Source of the DNA: Acidimicrobiales bacterium
GTDB lineage: Bacteria; Actinomycetota; Acidimicrobiia; Acidimicrobiales; Iamiaceae
Assembly (NCBI GenBank): GCA_035547835.1
Contig: DASZTW010000005.1
Location: 806,001 to 870,000, forward strand
Direction: 5' to 3'
DNA length: 64,000 nt
A program made the position numbers and the translations under genes. The first letter of the stretch is position 1. The number at the start of each line of letters is the position of its first letter. The notes under the pieces were generated by a model. It did not search any database. It was not told where the DNA came from and was given only the letters and a program-made list of their open reading frames with translations. Positions 1 to 13,126 of this stretch are shown piece after piece.

Positions 1-532
1 ACCCCCACCGTCGACGGCACGTGCTCGAACCCCACACCCTCGAGCGCCCGCGCCACTTCGATGTCGGGGTTCGGGCCGGGTTGGACCTGGCGGAACACCT
101 TGAGGATCCACTCCTCGTCGAACACCACCGACGTGTTCGACTGCTCCACCGCGAGCGGCCGCATGGTGGTGGCGCCGAGGCCGGGGGCTACCCGGTCGAG
201 CACCAACCGCGAAAGCTCCGAGTCGACGAACGCGTCGTACGCCAGGCCTTCGCCGGCGTCGGTCACGACGTCGCCCAACAGCCAGCGACCCTTCCCGTCG
301 AGGAACTCGGCCCGCTCGCCGAGCGGCCGCAGGCCCACGAACACCTGACACCGGATCGGCGGCCGTTCGTCGACGAACGCGTCGACCAGCGCCCACACCA
401 GGCCGGGCCACTCGTCGCGCCACACTTCGTGGGCCACGGTCCGGACCTCGCGCAGCTCGCCGCCGCCACCGGAGAACCAGCGCTGGCGTGGCAGGTACGG
501 CACCATCAGCCGGGCGACGTAGTCGGCGTCGA

Positions 533-536
<4 letters not shown>
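1..536 (-). CDS. mak: Maltokinase, N-terminal part (runs off the left edge)
   Basis: Phosphorylates maltose to maltose 1-phosphate with ATP, the donor for GlgE. The translated part (about 178 residues) opens VIDADYVARLMVPYLPRQRW, and further on has NTSVVFDEEWILKVFR followed by GPNPDIEVARAL, the N-terminal cap and first kinase-lobe strands typical of actinobacterial Mak/Pep2. The GTG start at 536 overlaps the treS stop as GTGA, so the two are translationally coupled. The catalytic kinase lobe lies outside the window. The in-frame ATG ten codons downstream is a less likely start because it loses the overlap. Confidence 0.9.
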
Positions 537-2259
<1,723 letters not shown>

Positions 2260-2263
<4 letters not shown>

Positions 2264-4227
2264 GAAGCGCCGCCCGCCGCGGGCCCGCACGGACGCAACG
2301 TCAGCACGTGCGCGGACTCCACCGCCGGGTCGAGCTGCACCCACGGGTCCGGCCCACGCCACGTGAACCGCGCGCCCGAGATGGCGTCGTGCCACACGAC
2401 GTCGGCAGTAGCCGGCAGGCCCAGCGCGCCGAGGTCGAGGCCCAGCGTCGCGGACTGCCGTGCCGAGGGGTCGAGGTTCACGACCACCACCACGGGGTCG
2501 GAGCCGTCGGGACGGGTCTTGGACCACACGATGATCTGGTCGTTGTCGGCCCAGTGGAAGCGGATGGTGCGCAGCTCCTGCAACGCCGGGAACGAGCGCC
2601 GCACCTCGTTGAGGCGAGCGAGGTAGGACGCCAGCGAGTCGGACCGGCCCCAGTCACGGTGCTTGATCTCGTACTTCTCTGAGTGGAGGTACTCCTCGTT
2701 GTCGTCGCTCGCCGGCTCGTTCTCCAACAGCTCGTAACCCGAGTAGATGCCCCAGCTCGGTGACAGCAGCGCCGCCAGGGTGGCCCGCAACTTGAACGCC
2801 GCGCGGTTCCCGCGGCGCAGCACACCGCCGAGGATGTCGGGCGTGTTGGGCCAGAAGTTCGGTCGCAGCCAGTCGGCCAGGTCACCCGACAACTCGACCA
2901 GGTAATCGGTCAGCTCGTCTTTGGTGTGGCGCCACGTGAAGTACGTGTAGCTCTGCGTGAACCCCACCTCGGCGAGCTTCGCCATCACTTTCGGTCGGGT
3001 GAACGCCTCCGACAGGAACACCACGTCGGGTTGCTCGGCGCGCACCGCGGGCAACAGCCACTCCCACAACGCCATCGGCTTGGTGTGCGGGTTGTCGACG
3101 CGGAAGATCCGCACGCCCCGCTCGATCCAGACGTCGAGGATCTCCTTACAGGCCACCCACAGCTCCTGGCGGGCGGCTTCGTCGGGCGTGCCATCGGCCG
3201 ACGAGGGCCAGAAGTTGATCGGGTAGATGTCCTGGTACTTCTTGGGCGGGTTCTCCGCGAAGCGGATCGAACCGTCGGGCCGGTGGTGGAACCAATCGGG
3301 GTGCTCGGTGACCCATGGGTGGTCGGGCGAGCACTGCAGTGCGTAGTCGAGCGCCACCTCCATGCCGAGGTCGTGGGCGCGGGCCACCAACGCGGCGAAG
3401 TCGTCGATCGTGCCGAGGTCGGGGTCGAGGGCGGTGTGACCGCCGAGTGGGCTCCCGATCGCCCACGGGCTGCCCGGGTCGTCGGGCGCAGCCGTCAAGG
3501 TGTTGTTGGCGCCCTTGCGGGCCGTGGTGCCGATCGGGTGCACGGGCGGCAGGTACACGACGTCGAAGCCCATCGCCGCGACGTCGTCGAGCCGTCCGGT
3601 GGTGCCGACCAGCCCACCTTCGGAGCGCGGGAACAGCTCGTACCAAGCGCTGAAGCGGGCGCGGGGCCGGTCGACCCACAGCTCAACCGGCGCCGACACT
3701 GCGCGGTCGTGCGGGTCGGGCAGGGAGGCGCCCAGCGCGACCAGCGCCGGCTCGGTGCCCACGTCGACCCGGACTCGGTCGGCGCACTCCGTGCGCTCCA
3801 ACGCGGTGGCGGCGTCGCGCAGCAGGTCGGCCGCAGGTCCGGGACCGGCCACCGGCAGCAACCGGCGGCAGCGACGGGCGCCGTCGACGAACTCCGGCGC
3901 CAAATCGTCGCCCGCCCCGGCGCGCACCACCAGCTCGCGCGCCCACGTGCCGAGATGGTCGGCCCACGCCTCGATGACCAGCTCGTGCAAACCCAGGTCA
4001 TCGGCCACGAGCTCGCCCGCCCACTCGTCGTTGCCGAGCTCGCGCAGCGGCGCGGCATGCCACGGCCCGTCGACCCGGTGCCACAGCACCCGGGCCGCGA
4101 GCTGGTCGTGACCGTCGCGGTGGATCCATGCCCGGACCGGGACGACCTCGCCCACCGTCGCCTTGGCCGGGTGGTCACCGTCGAGCGCACGGGGTCGAAC
4201 CCTGTCGATCACCAGTCGGCCGAGCAC
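2260..4227 (-). CDS. glgE: Alpha-1,4-glucan:maltose-1-phosphate maltosyltransferase
   Basis: Extends alpha-1,4-glucans with maltosyl units from maltose 1-phosphate. The 655-residue product starts VLGRLVIDRVRP and PAKATVGEVVPV, matching the usual GlgE N-terminus. An N-terminal beta domain (about 1-110) is followed by the GH13 barrel with GFDVVYLPPVHPIGTTARKG, the nucleophile motif IFRVDNPHTKP, the acid motif FLSEAFTRP, then WPNTPDILGG. The GTG start at 4227 has GGAGG just upstream but very close, so GTG at 4212 (VIDRV) is possible. A much longer upstream extension would run into divergent glgP and is rejected. It heads a coupled operon with treS and mak; its promoter must lie in the 126-bp gap to glgP. 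Confidence 0.95.
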
Positions 4228-4353
4228 CCCTCCACCCTTGCACGCGCCCGCCGCCCCGCGCGCCGACCGGCGACGCACGTCGAGCGCCCCGGCGCGCCAC
4301 CGGCGAGGCCCGACCGGCATCGCACCCGTGTGGGAGTCGCTACCGTCGCGGCA

Positions 4354-7044
<2,691 letters not shown>

Positions 7045-7054
7045 CGTCGGCCTC

Positions 7055-7849
7055 ATGAGCACGGACACGGCCTCGGACGAAAACCTTGTCGCGCTGGAGC
7101 GGCGAGATGATGGGGTCGCGGTCGTGCGGCTGCAGAACGGCAAGGTCAACGCGCTGTCGAGCGAGGTGTTGCGCCAGCTGCGCGACGTCGCCCGGTCGCT
7201 CACCGACGACCCGACCGGCGCGGTGGTGGTGTGGGGTGGCGAGCGGGTGTTCGCGGCCGGCGCCGACATCAGCGAGTTCGGTGGGCCCACCGAGGCACGC
7301 ACGATCGGCGGCTTGTTCCTCGAGGCGCTCAACGCGGTGGCCGACATCCCCCGCGCCACCATCGCCGCAGTGTCGACGTTCGCGCTCGGCGGCGGGTGCG
7401 AGCTGGCGCTGGCGTGCGACTTCCGGTTGGCGTCCACCAAAGCCAAGTTCGGCCAGCCCGAGATCCTTCTCGGCATCATCCCGGGCGGCGGCGGCACGCA
7501 GCGCCTCGCCCGCCTCGTGGGCCCGGCGCGCGCCAAGGACCTCGTGTTCAGCGGCCGCCAAGTCGGCGCCGACGAAGCACTGGCCATGGGACTCGTCGAC
7601 GAAGTGGTCGACCCCGATCAGCTCCTCGACCGTGCGATCGACAAGGCCGCCGAGCTGGCCCGCGGCGCGGTGGCCGCCCAATCCCTCGCCAAGCGGGCGA
7701 TCGACCGTGGGCTCGACATCACGCTCAACGGCGGCCTCGACCTCGAGCAGCAGCTGTTCGCCGAGGTGTTCGCCACCGACGACGCCCGCATCGGCGTGGC
7801 GTCGTTCCTCGAGCACGGCCCCGGCAAGGCGACCTTCACCGGCCGCTGA
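7055..7849 (+). CDS. Enoyl-CoA hydratase/isomerase family protein
   Basis: Crotonase-family enzyme of 264 residues, expected to hydrate trans-2-enoyl-CoA in fatty-acid or related acyl-CoA breakdown. Both glutamates of classical enoyl-CoA hydratases are present: one in FALGGGCELALACDF, the second in FGQPEILLGIIPGGGGTQRL. The oxyanion-hole segment FAAGADISEF is intact, and the C-terminus LFATDDARIGVASFLE-type helix is present (here LFAEVFATDDARIGVASFLE). The ATG is 10 bp after glgP without a strong ribosome site. The acyl chain specificity cannot be read from sequence. A long hairpin follows the stop. Confidence 0.9.
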   Translation: MSTDTASDENLVALERRDDGVAVVRLQNGKVNALSSEVLRQLRDVARSLTDDPTGAVVVWGGERVFAAGADISEFGGPTEARTIGGLFLEALNAVADIPRATIAAVSTFALGGGCELALACDFRLASTKAKFGQPEILLGIIPGGGGTQRLARLVGPARAKDLVFSGRQVGADEALAMGLVDEVVDPDQLLDRAIDKAAELARGAVAAQSLAKRAIDRGLDITLNGGLDLEQQLFAEVFATDDARIGVASFLEHGPGKATFTGR

Positions 7850-7864
7850 CCCCCACCCCCACTT

Positions 7865-7918
7865 CCGTTCTGGGCTGAAAATTACGCGCCCCAACGCGTA
7901 GAAAGCAGCCCAGAACGG
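7865..7918. terminator. Nested hairpin between convergent genes, likely bidirectional terminator
   Basis: Perfect 13-bp outer arms, CCGTTCTGGGCTG at 7865-7877 and its complement at 7906-7918, enclose a second perfect stem TACGCG/CGCGTA (7883-7888, 7895-7900) with loop CCCCAA. The two stems are separated by small purine-rich internal loops. It sits in the 80-bp gap between the convergent hydratase and dioxygenase genes, where a two-way terminator is expected. No U-tract is seen. Confidence 0.7.
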
Positions 7919-7929
7919 GGTTGTTGGGG

Positions 7930-8781
7930 TCAGGCCGGGGGGACAGGAGAGCCGGCACGCAGGACTTCGTACTGGCGGTCGGGGTCGTCGGCCGGGACGC
8001 GGCCGGTGGCCGGACCGGCCTGGGGGTCGCCTCGCAGCACCGTGGCGTCGCTCGGCGAGTACTGCAGGATGTACGCCTTGCGGACCTGGTCGGTGGTGTT
8101 GGGACCGGTGAGGTGCGGCGTGAGCGACGAGAACACCACCGCACCACCCGCGGGCACCTCGGCCGGCACCGCGCCGGCGGGGTCGCGCAGGCACTCGTAG
8201 CCCAACGGGTCGACGTACTCATGGCGCAACGTGCCCCGCAGGTGCGCGCCCGGCACGACCCACGGGCAACCGTTGTCGACGGTGGCGTCGGTGAGCGCGA
8301 CCCACACCGTGAGGTACTGCTGCGGCTCGACGTACGCGTAGCCGTTGTCCTGATGCCACGGGAAGCGGCGGGGCTTCTCGGGCTTCTTGTACACGGCCTG
8401 GTCCCAGTAGAGGCGCACGTCGGGCCCGATCAGGTCGGCCCCGAGGTCGACCAGCCGAGGGTGGCGGCTGAAGGCGGCGAGCTCGGCCGAGCGGGTGACC
8501 AGGTGGGTCGAGAACGTGATCGCACCGGTCTCGGCAATGGCAATGCGACCGCCCTCCACACCTTGCAAGCCGGCGTCGACCTCGGCCTCGAACCGGTCGG
8601 TCTCCGCCCGCACCGACTCGACCGTGGCCGCGTCGAACAGGTCGGGGACCACCACGTAGCCGAGGTCGTCGAACTGGGCCGTCTGCGCCTCGCTGAGGTA
8701 CCGGGACGGCCCGCGCCGGCGCTCCCAGACGAACCCCTGGTTCCAGGGGTGCAGCTCGGCCTCACGCACCTCGTCACCCAC
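7930..8781 (-). CDS. Phytanoyl-CoA dioxygenase (PhyH) family oxygenase
   Basis: Non-haem Fe(II)/2-oxoglutarate-dependent oxygenase family protein, 283 residues. The metal-binding facial triad is recognisable as His and Asp in PWHQDNGYAYV and the distal His in SSLTPHLTGPNTT, with Arg in DQVRKAYILQY as the likely 2-oxoglutarate anchor. The start is GTG at 8781, preceded by AGGGGAG with suitable spacing. The start overlaps by 8 bp the end of a possible small repeat-peptide frame (8774-8935). The substrate is unknown; family members hydroxylate phytanoyl-CoA, ectoine or other small molecules. The nearest gene upstream on the same strand is meaB, separated by tandem repeats. Confidence 0.88.
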   Translation of the reverse strand: MGDEVREAELHPWNQGFVWERRRGPSRYLSEAQTAQFDDLGYVVVPDLFDAATVESVRAETDRFEAEVDAGLQGVEGGRIAIAETGAITFSTHLVTRSAELAAFSRHPRLVDLGADLIGPDVRLYWDQAVYKKPEKPRRFPWHQDNGYAYVEPQQYLTVWVALTDATVDNGCPWVVPGAHLRGTLRHEYVDPLGYECLRDPAGAVPAEVPAGGAVVFSSLTPHLTGPNTTDQVRKAYILQYSPSDATVLRGDPQAGPATGRVPADDPDRQYEVLRAGSPVPPA

Positions 8782-8935
8782 GATCAGCTCCCCTTTCCCA
8801 CTCGACGGCCCGGCCCGCGCCGCGACCGGCAGCTCCCATCACCATCTCACCGACGACCCGGTCCGCGCCGCGACCGGCAGCTCCCATCACCATCTCACCG
8901 ACGGCCCGGCCGGCACAGCGACCGGCAGCTCCCAT
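8774..8935 (-). CDS. Possible 53-residue repeat peptide upstream of the PhyH-type gene
   Basis: The minus strand of the 48-bp repeat array is an open frame from ATG at 8935 (or GTG at 8938) to TGA at 8774. It encodes units of 16 residues beginning MGAAGR and ending GEMV, repeated twice, then a 21-residue variant tail. Its stop overlaps the GTG start of the dioxygenase gene by 8 bp, the geometry of a coupled leader peptide. The unit length is a multiple of three, so the frame could be open by chance. No strong ribosome site is seen before the first ATG. I do not recognise the peptide. Confidence 0.25.
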   Translation of the reverse strand: MGAAGRCAGRAVGEMVMGAAGRGADRVVGEMVMGAAGRGAGRAVEWERGADRG

Positions 8936-8995
8936 CACGCGCCATCACCCACTCGACGGCCCGGCTGGCGCGGCGACCACCCGCCCATCACGATC
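8782..8995. repeat. Tandem 48-bp repeat array between meaB and the PhyH-type gene
   Basis: Units begin GCGACCGGCAGCTCCCATCA at 8822, 8870 and 8918, an exact 48-bp period. Degenerate flanking copies lie at 8782-8821 and from 8973 into the end of meaB, and the third unit carries an insertion. The array fills the whole gap and supplies the sequence just upstream of the dioxygenase start. On the minus strand each unit carries GAGATGGTGATG and GGGAGCTG, so ribosome-site-like and start-like signals are repeated. Confidence 0.9.
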
Positions 8996-9943
8996 TCAGC
9001 CGCCATCGAGCAGCCGATCGGCGGCGGTGTAGGGGTCGATCTCACCTGCGTCGAGCGCGGCCTCCACCGCCGCCACCCCCTCGGCGCCCAGCACCGCCTC
9101 GGCACGGGACCGCAACCGCTCGACCAGCACCGAACGGAGCTCGTCGCGCCCTCGGCGCCGGCGGCGGGCCGCGAGCTGGCCGGACGCCTCGAGGAACGTG
9201 CGGTGCGCGGCGAGCGCCACGCAGAGCTCCTCGACCCCTTCGCCAGTGGTGCCGACCGTTGCCAGCACCGGCGGGCGCCAGCCGTCGGTGTCGTCACGCA
9301 ACTTCAACAGGCCGGCCAGGTCGCGTCGGGTCTTCGTCGCGCCGTCGCGGTCGGCCTTGTTCACCACGAACACGTCGGCGATCTCCATCAGGCCGGCCTT
9401 GTTGGCCTGCACGCGGTCACCCCAGCCCGGGTTCAGGACCACCACGGTGGTGTCGGCGGTGCCGGCCACCTCGACCTCGACCTGCCCGACCCCCACCGTC
9501 TCGAGCAGCACCAACTCGAAACCCGCCGCGGTCAACAGGCGGACTGCCTCGGGCACGGCCAGCGCCAGCCCGCCGAGGTGGCCGCGGGTGGCCATGGAGC
9601 GGATGAAGACACCCGGGTCGAGGTCGTGGTCACCCATGCGGATGCGGTCGCCGAGCAGCGCGCCACCGCTGAACGGTGAGCTCGGGTCGATGGCCAGCAC
9701 GGCGACCCGCCGGTCGTCGCGGCGCAGCACGTGGACCAGCGCGCTCGCAAGGGTGGACTTGCCGGATCCCGGGGCGCCCGTGAGGCCGACGGTGTAACCC
9801 TCCCCCCGATGCTCTTGCGCGGCGAGCGCCGCCGCGCGGGCATGGTCACCGCCGCGCTCCACCATCGTGAGGAGCTGCGCGAGCGCGCGTCGGTCGCCGT
9901 CCCGTGCGGCAGCCAACCGGGTACTCGCGTCGGGTCTGGCCAC
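8996..9943 (-). CDS. meaB: MeaB/ArgK-type G3E GTPase (methylmalonyl-CoA mutase chaperone)
   Basis: P-loop GTPase of 315 residues that in this family protects or reloads the B12 cofactor of methylmalonyl-CoA mutase. Motifs in order: Walker A TGAPGSGKSTLASAL near residue 55, switch segment AIDPSSPFSGGALLGDRIRM, GVFIRSMATRGHLGGL, Walker B LVLLETVGVGQVEVEV, and the base-specificity motif FVVNKADRDGA. The length and C-terminal helical tail (DPYTAADRLL) fit MeaB. The start is GTG at 9943. No mutase gene is in the window, so the partner must be elsewhere. An unknown membrane-protein gene is divergent 154 bp away. Confidence 0.92.
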   Translation of the reverse strand: MARPDASTRLAAARDGDRRALAQLLTMVERGGDHARAAALAAQEHRGEGYTVGLTGAPGSGKSTLASALVHVLRRDDRRVAVLAIDPSSPFSGGALLGDRIRMGDHDLDPGVFIRSMATRGHLGGLALAVPEAVRLLTAAGFELVLLETVGVGQVEVEVAGTADTTVVVLNPGWGDRVQANKAGLMEIADVFVVNKADRDGATKTRRDLAGLLKLRDDTDGWRPPVLATVGTTGEGVEELCVALAAHRTFLEASGQLAARRRRRGRDELRSVLVERLRSRAEAVLGAEGVAAVEAALDAGEIDPYTAADRLLDGG

Positions 9944-10097
9944 CGGTCAGCCGCCCACGCCCGCCGTCGGCGCCGACACGGGCGCGAGAACGGCGGCGGT
10001 CTCTCCGAGAGGGCCCATGGCGCCCGATTGTGCTCGGGCACGACGCTGCGGACAACCCACGACGTGGCCCGGCGGCCGCCTCCACGTACGATGTCTC

Positions 10098-11480
10098 GTG
10101 CCTCCTGCCTCGGTTTTCGCACACGCCAACGGACTCGGCCTGCCCCTGTCGCGCGGGGCGTTGGCCTACTTGGGCCTGGCAGTGGTGGCGCTGACCACGC
10201 TGGCGTTGCGCGTCGCGTGGGTGGCGCCGAGGCTGGCCACGCGGACCCGCGGCCTGCTCCCCTCACCCGGGTCGATGCCGGCGCGCGCGGGCGCGGCGGT
10301 GGCCGGGCTGATCGGCCTGGTGATCGATGTGACCCTGGTGGTGGTCGGCCTCACCGGCGATCCGGCAGCCGGCGCCAACCTCACGCCGTGGGCCGTGTTC
10401 TTCGTGTTCTGGCTGGGCGTGACGATGGCCAGCGTCTTCATCGGCGAAGCCGCGACCTGGTGGTGCCCGTGGCTGGGTGCTGCGCGCTTCGCCGACCTCG
10501 TGCGCGCCCGTCGTGGCCACGAGCCCGGCACCGGCCACGACCGGGCCGGCAGCGACGCCGCTGACGCACGCCGGGGACCGCATCTCCCGTGGCTCGCCCC
10601 GTTGGCGCTGTGGAGCCTCCCCGCGCTGTTTCTCGCCACCGACGGCGGCAACGGGCCACGCCAGATCGGCTGGTGGCTGCTCGCCCACGGCGTGCTGTTC
10701 ACCGCAGGCGGGGTGGCGTGGGGCGCCGACTGGCTGCGCGACCACGAACCGCTGCTCGCCACCTCGCGGGCCATTGGCTCGCTCAGCCCGTTCGGGCGCG
10801 ATCCGGCCGGACGCTTCGGCGTCCGCCGTCCCCTCGACGACGGCGGCGGCGGTGTGCCGGCGCCGGTCGTGCTCGGTGTCGCCGCAGTCCTCGCGGGCAC
10901 GGCCGTGTTCAGCCGGGTGCAGATCTCACGGTGGTGGGGCCAGCACGCCATCAACCAGAGCCTGCGGGTGCGCGACATCGCCCACCTCGGTGGGTTGGCC
11001 TGGTTCGTCGGTCTGATCGCCGCCATCTGGGCCGCGGTGTCCAACGCCGTCTACCAGAGCCCGCCCGACGGCAGCCCCGCAGCGAGCTGGTCGCGCCGAG
11101 GAGTCGACGACGCGCCAGCGTTCCGCTTGGCGTGGGCGGCGCTGCCGGTCGCCGTCACATTGGTGACCGTGCGGTTGTTGGAGCAGTTCGTGGTGCAGGT
11201 GCAGAACGTGATCATCTTGGCGTCCGACCCGTTCTCGAAGGGCTGGAACCTGTTCGGCACGTACGACTGGACCTTCTATCCGAGACCGTTCAGCCCCACC
11301 GGGCGCTCCACCACGCAGCTCGCGCTGATCCTGATCGGTTTCGTGGCGTCAGCCGTCGTGGCGCACGACCGCATGGTGGCCGACTTGGGTCCGGTCACCG
11401 CCCGCCGCCGCCAGCCGCTGGTGGCCGCCGTGCTGGCCGCCGGCTGCGTTGCGTCGTGCATCGCGCTTCTGGGACCCTGA
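10098..11480 (+). CDS. Polytopic membrane protein, function unknown
   Basis: I do not recognise a characterised function. From the GTG at 10098 the 460-residue product starts VPPASVFAHANGLGLPLSRG and has roughly nine or ten hydrophobic segments, e.g. ALAYLGLAVVALTTLALRVA, AVFFVFWLGVTMASVF, WLLAHGVLFTAGGVAWGA and LALILIGFVASAVVAHDR. Conserved-looking features are an N-terminal Ala-His, EAATWWCPW, FGTYDW and a final VVAHDRMV motif. It resembles a family of actinobacterial membrane proteins often labelled fenitrothion hydrolase; that label is an inference from memory and says little about role. A small membrane gene follows after 4 bp. Upstream frame extensions overlap meaB and are rejected. Confidence 0.7.
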   Translation: MPPASVFAHANGLGLPLSRGALAYLGLAVVALTTLALRVAWVAPRLATRTRGLLPSPGSMPARAGAAVAGLIGLVIDVTLVVVGLTGDPAAGANLTPWAVFFVFWLGVTMASVFIGEAATWWCPWLGAARFADLVRARRGHEPGTGHDRAGSDAADARRGPHLPWLAPLALWSLPALFLATDGGNGPRQIGWWLLAHGVLFTAGGVAWGADWLRDHEPLLATSRAIGSLSPFGRDPAGRFGVRRPLDDGGGGVPAPVVLGVAAVLAGTAVFSRVQISRWWGQHAINQSLRVRDIAHLGGLAWFVGLIAAIWAAVSNAVYQSPPDGSPAASWSRRGVDDAPAFRLAWAALPVAVTLVTVRLLEQFVVQVQNVIILASDPFSKGWNLFGTYDWTFYPRPFSPTGRSTTQLALILIGFVASAVVAHDRMVADLGPVTARRRQPLVAAVLAAGCVASCIALLGP

Positions 11481-11484
11481 AGGC

Positions 11485-11727
11485 ATGGCTGTCGACGCCG
11501 CGATGACCGTTTTGGCCCACCAGGGCCAGTGGGACGAAGTGTTGCTCGTGGCCATCCCGCTCGCCTTGTTCGCGTGGGTGCTCCACTCGGCCAACCGGCG
11601 CGCCGACCGCGCCAACCGCCCGACCGGCCAGCCGAGCGCCCCGGACACCCCCGCGGCCTCCTCGAGCCCCGCTTCGTCGCCGTCGGCCCCAGCGACCCCG
11701 TCGACGCCACCGACCGACGAGCACTGA
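11485..11727 (+). CDS. Small single-pass membrane protein
   Basis: An 80-residue product from ATG at 11485, with one hydrophobic segment (VLLVAIPLALFAWVL, about residues 18-32) followed by a basic stretch (NRRADRANR) and a Pro/Ser/Thr/Ala-rich tail. It starts 4 bp after the stop of the unknown polytopic membrane protein and is probably co-transcribed and perhaps a partner subunit. No known domain is seen. The second ATG, six codons in, is an alternative start. Confidence 0.6.
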   Translation: MAVDAAMTVLAHQGQWDEVLLVAIPLALFAWVLHSANRRADRANRPTGQPSAPDTPAASSSPASSPSAPATPSTPPTDEH

Positions 11728-11810
11728 CACCCGGTGGCGCCCCTGGCGTCCACTGGTGTCCACCGACGGAACAGGTGGCTGGTGGGCTGGCGCCGCGTCG
11801 GCCGCAAGCC

Positions 11811-13091
11811 TCAGATCCGCTCGATGCCGACCCCGATGCCACGGAGCTTGTCGACGAACCGCTCGTAACCGCGGTCCAAGTGACCCGCGCCGGCCACCAC
11901 CGTGTCGCCTTCGGCCCGCAGGGCGGCCACGACCAGCGCGGCGCCGGCACGGATGTCGGGCGCCCGCACCGGCGCGCCGGACAGCTGGGGCTTGCCGCGA
12001 ACCACTGCGTGGTGCCCTTCGGTGCGGATGTCGGCGCCCATGCGCACCAGCTCGTCGATGTAGCGGAAGCGACCCGAGAAGATGTTCTCGGTGACGATCC
12101 CGACCCCGTCGCTCACGCTCAACATGGCCACCAGCAACGGCTTGTAGTCGGTGGCCACGCCGGGATACGGCAGCGTGGACACGTCGACGGCCCGGAGGCG
12201 CTCGGGTGCCATCGCCCACAGCCCACCCGCGTCGTGGGAGATCCTCATGCCCATCTCGGCGAGCTTGGCGATCAGCATGTCCATGTGGTCGGCCCGCGCC
12301 CGTTCGATGGTGATCTCGCCGCCTGCCACCCCGAGCGCAGCGAGGAACGTGGCCGCTTCGATCCGGTCGGGGATCACCGTGTGCTCGACCGGGCTCAGCC
12401 GCTCCACCCCCTCGACGCGGATGGTCGACGACCCGGCGCCCAACACCCGGGCGCCCATGCGGTTCAAGAAAGCGGCGAGGTCGGCGATCTCGGGCTCGCG
12501 GGCGGCGTTGTCGATGACGGTCGCGCCTTTGGCCATGACGGCGGCCATCAAGGCGTTCTCGGTGGCCCCCACACTCGGGTACTCGAGCAGCAGGCGCCTG
12601 CCGAACAGCTGCTCCGCCCGCCCCTCGATGTAGCCGTGGGACTGCGTGAAGGTGGCGCCGAGCTCCTCCAACGAGCGGAGGTGGAAATCGATCGGCCGTG
12701 ACCCGAAGTCGTCGCCGCCGGGCAGCGCGACCCGAGCCCGCCCGAAGCGGGCCAGGAGCGGCCCGAGCACCACGATCGAGGCCCGCATGCGTTCGACCAG
12801 CTCGTAAGGCGCCACCGGGTCGAGCTGCGCTGGTTGGTCGATCGTGAGGTCAGAACCGCTGCGACTCACCGCGGCACCCATCGACTCGAGCAGCTCGGCC
12901 ATGAGCGCCACGTCGACGATCTCGGGTACCTCGTGCAACACGAACGTGCCCTCGGCCAGCACCGAGGCGGCCATGAGCTTCAGAACGGAGTTCTTGGCGC
13001 CGCCGATCGTGACGGTGCCCGACAGCGGACCCGACGGGTGGACGAGGAGCCGCCCGTCGGCTTCCGCACGTGAGGTCCCCACACCCGTCAT
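11811..13091 (-). CDS. murA: UDP-N-acetylglucosamine 1-carboxyvinyltransferase
   Basis: First committed step of peptidoglycan synthesis: transfers enolpyruvate from PEP to UDP-GlcNAc in the cytoplasm. The 426-residue product has the N-terminal GGAKNSVLKLMAA motif with the active-site Lys about 33, and EYPSVGATENALMAAV in the second domain. The loop that normally carries the nucleophilic Cys reads LPGGDDFGSRPIDFH, so residue 127 is Asp at the Cys115 position of the E. coli enzyme. Mycobacterial and some other MurA enzymes share this change and are intrinsically fosfomycin-insensitive. The start is ATG at 13091, only 35 bp from the divergent transporter gene. Confidence 0.95.
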   Translation of the reverse strand: MTGVGTSRAEADGRLLVHPSGPLSGTVTIGGAKNSVLKLMAASVLAEGTFVLHEVPEIVDVALMAELLESMGAAVSRSGSDLTIDQPAQLDPVAPYELVERMRASIVVLGPLLARFGRARVALPGGDDFGSRPIDFHLRSLEELGATFTQSHGYIEGRAEQLFGRRLLLEYPSVGATENALMAAVMAKGATVIDNAAREPEIADLAAFLNRMGARVLGAGSSTIRVEGVERLSPVEHTVIPDRIEAATFLAALGVAGGEITIERARADHMDMLIAKLAEMGMRISHDAGGLWAMAPERLRAVDVSTLPYPGVATDYKPLLVAMLSVSDGVGIVTENIFSGRFRYIDELVRMGADIRTEGHHAVVRGKPQLSGAPVRAPDIRAGAALVVAALRAEGDTVVAGAGHLDRGYERFVDKLRGIGVGIERI

Positions 13092-13126
13092 TATGGTGCG
13101 GGCCTCGCCTTGGGGCCGACGAACCG

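Noticed and set aside
2926-4353. Long 5' extension of the glgP frame
   Set aside because: It runs antisense through glgE; the ATG at 4354 gives the normal N-terminus of the family.
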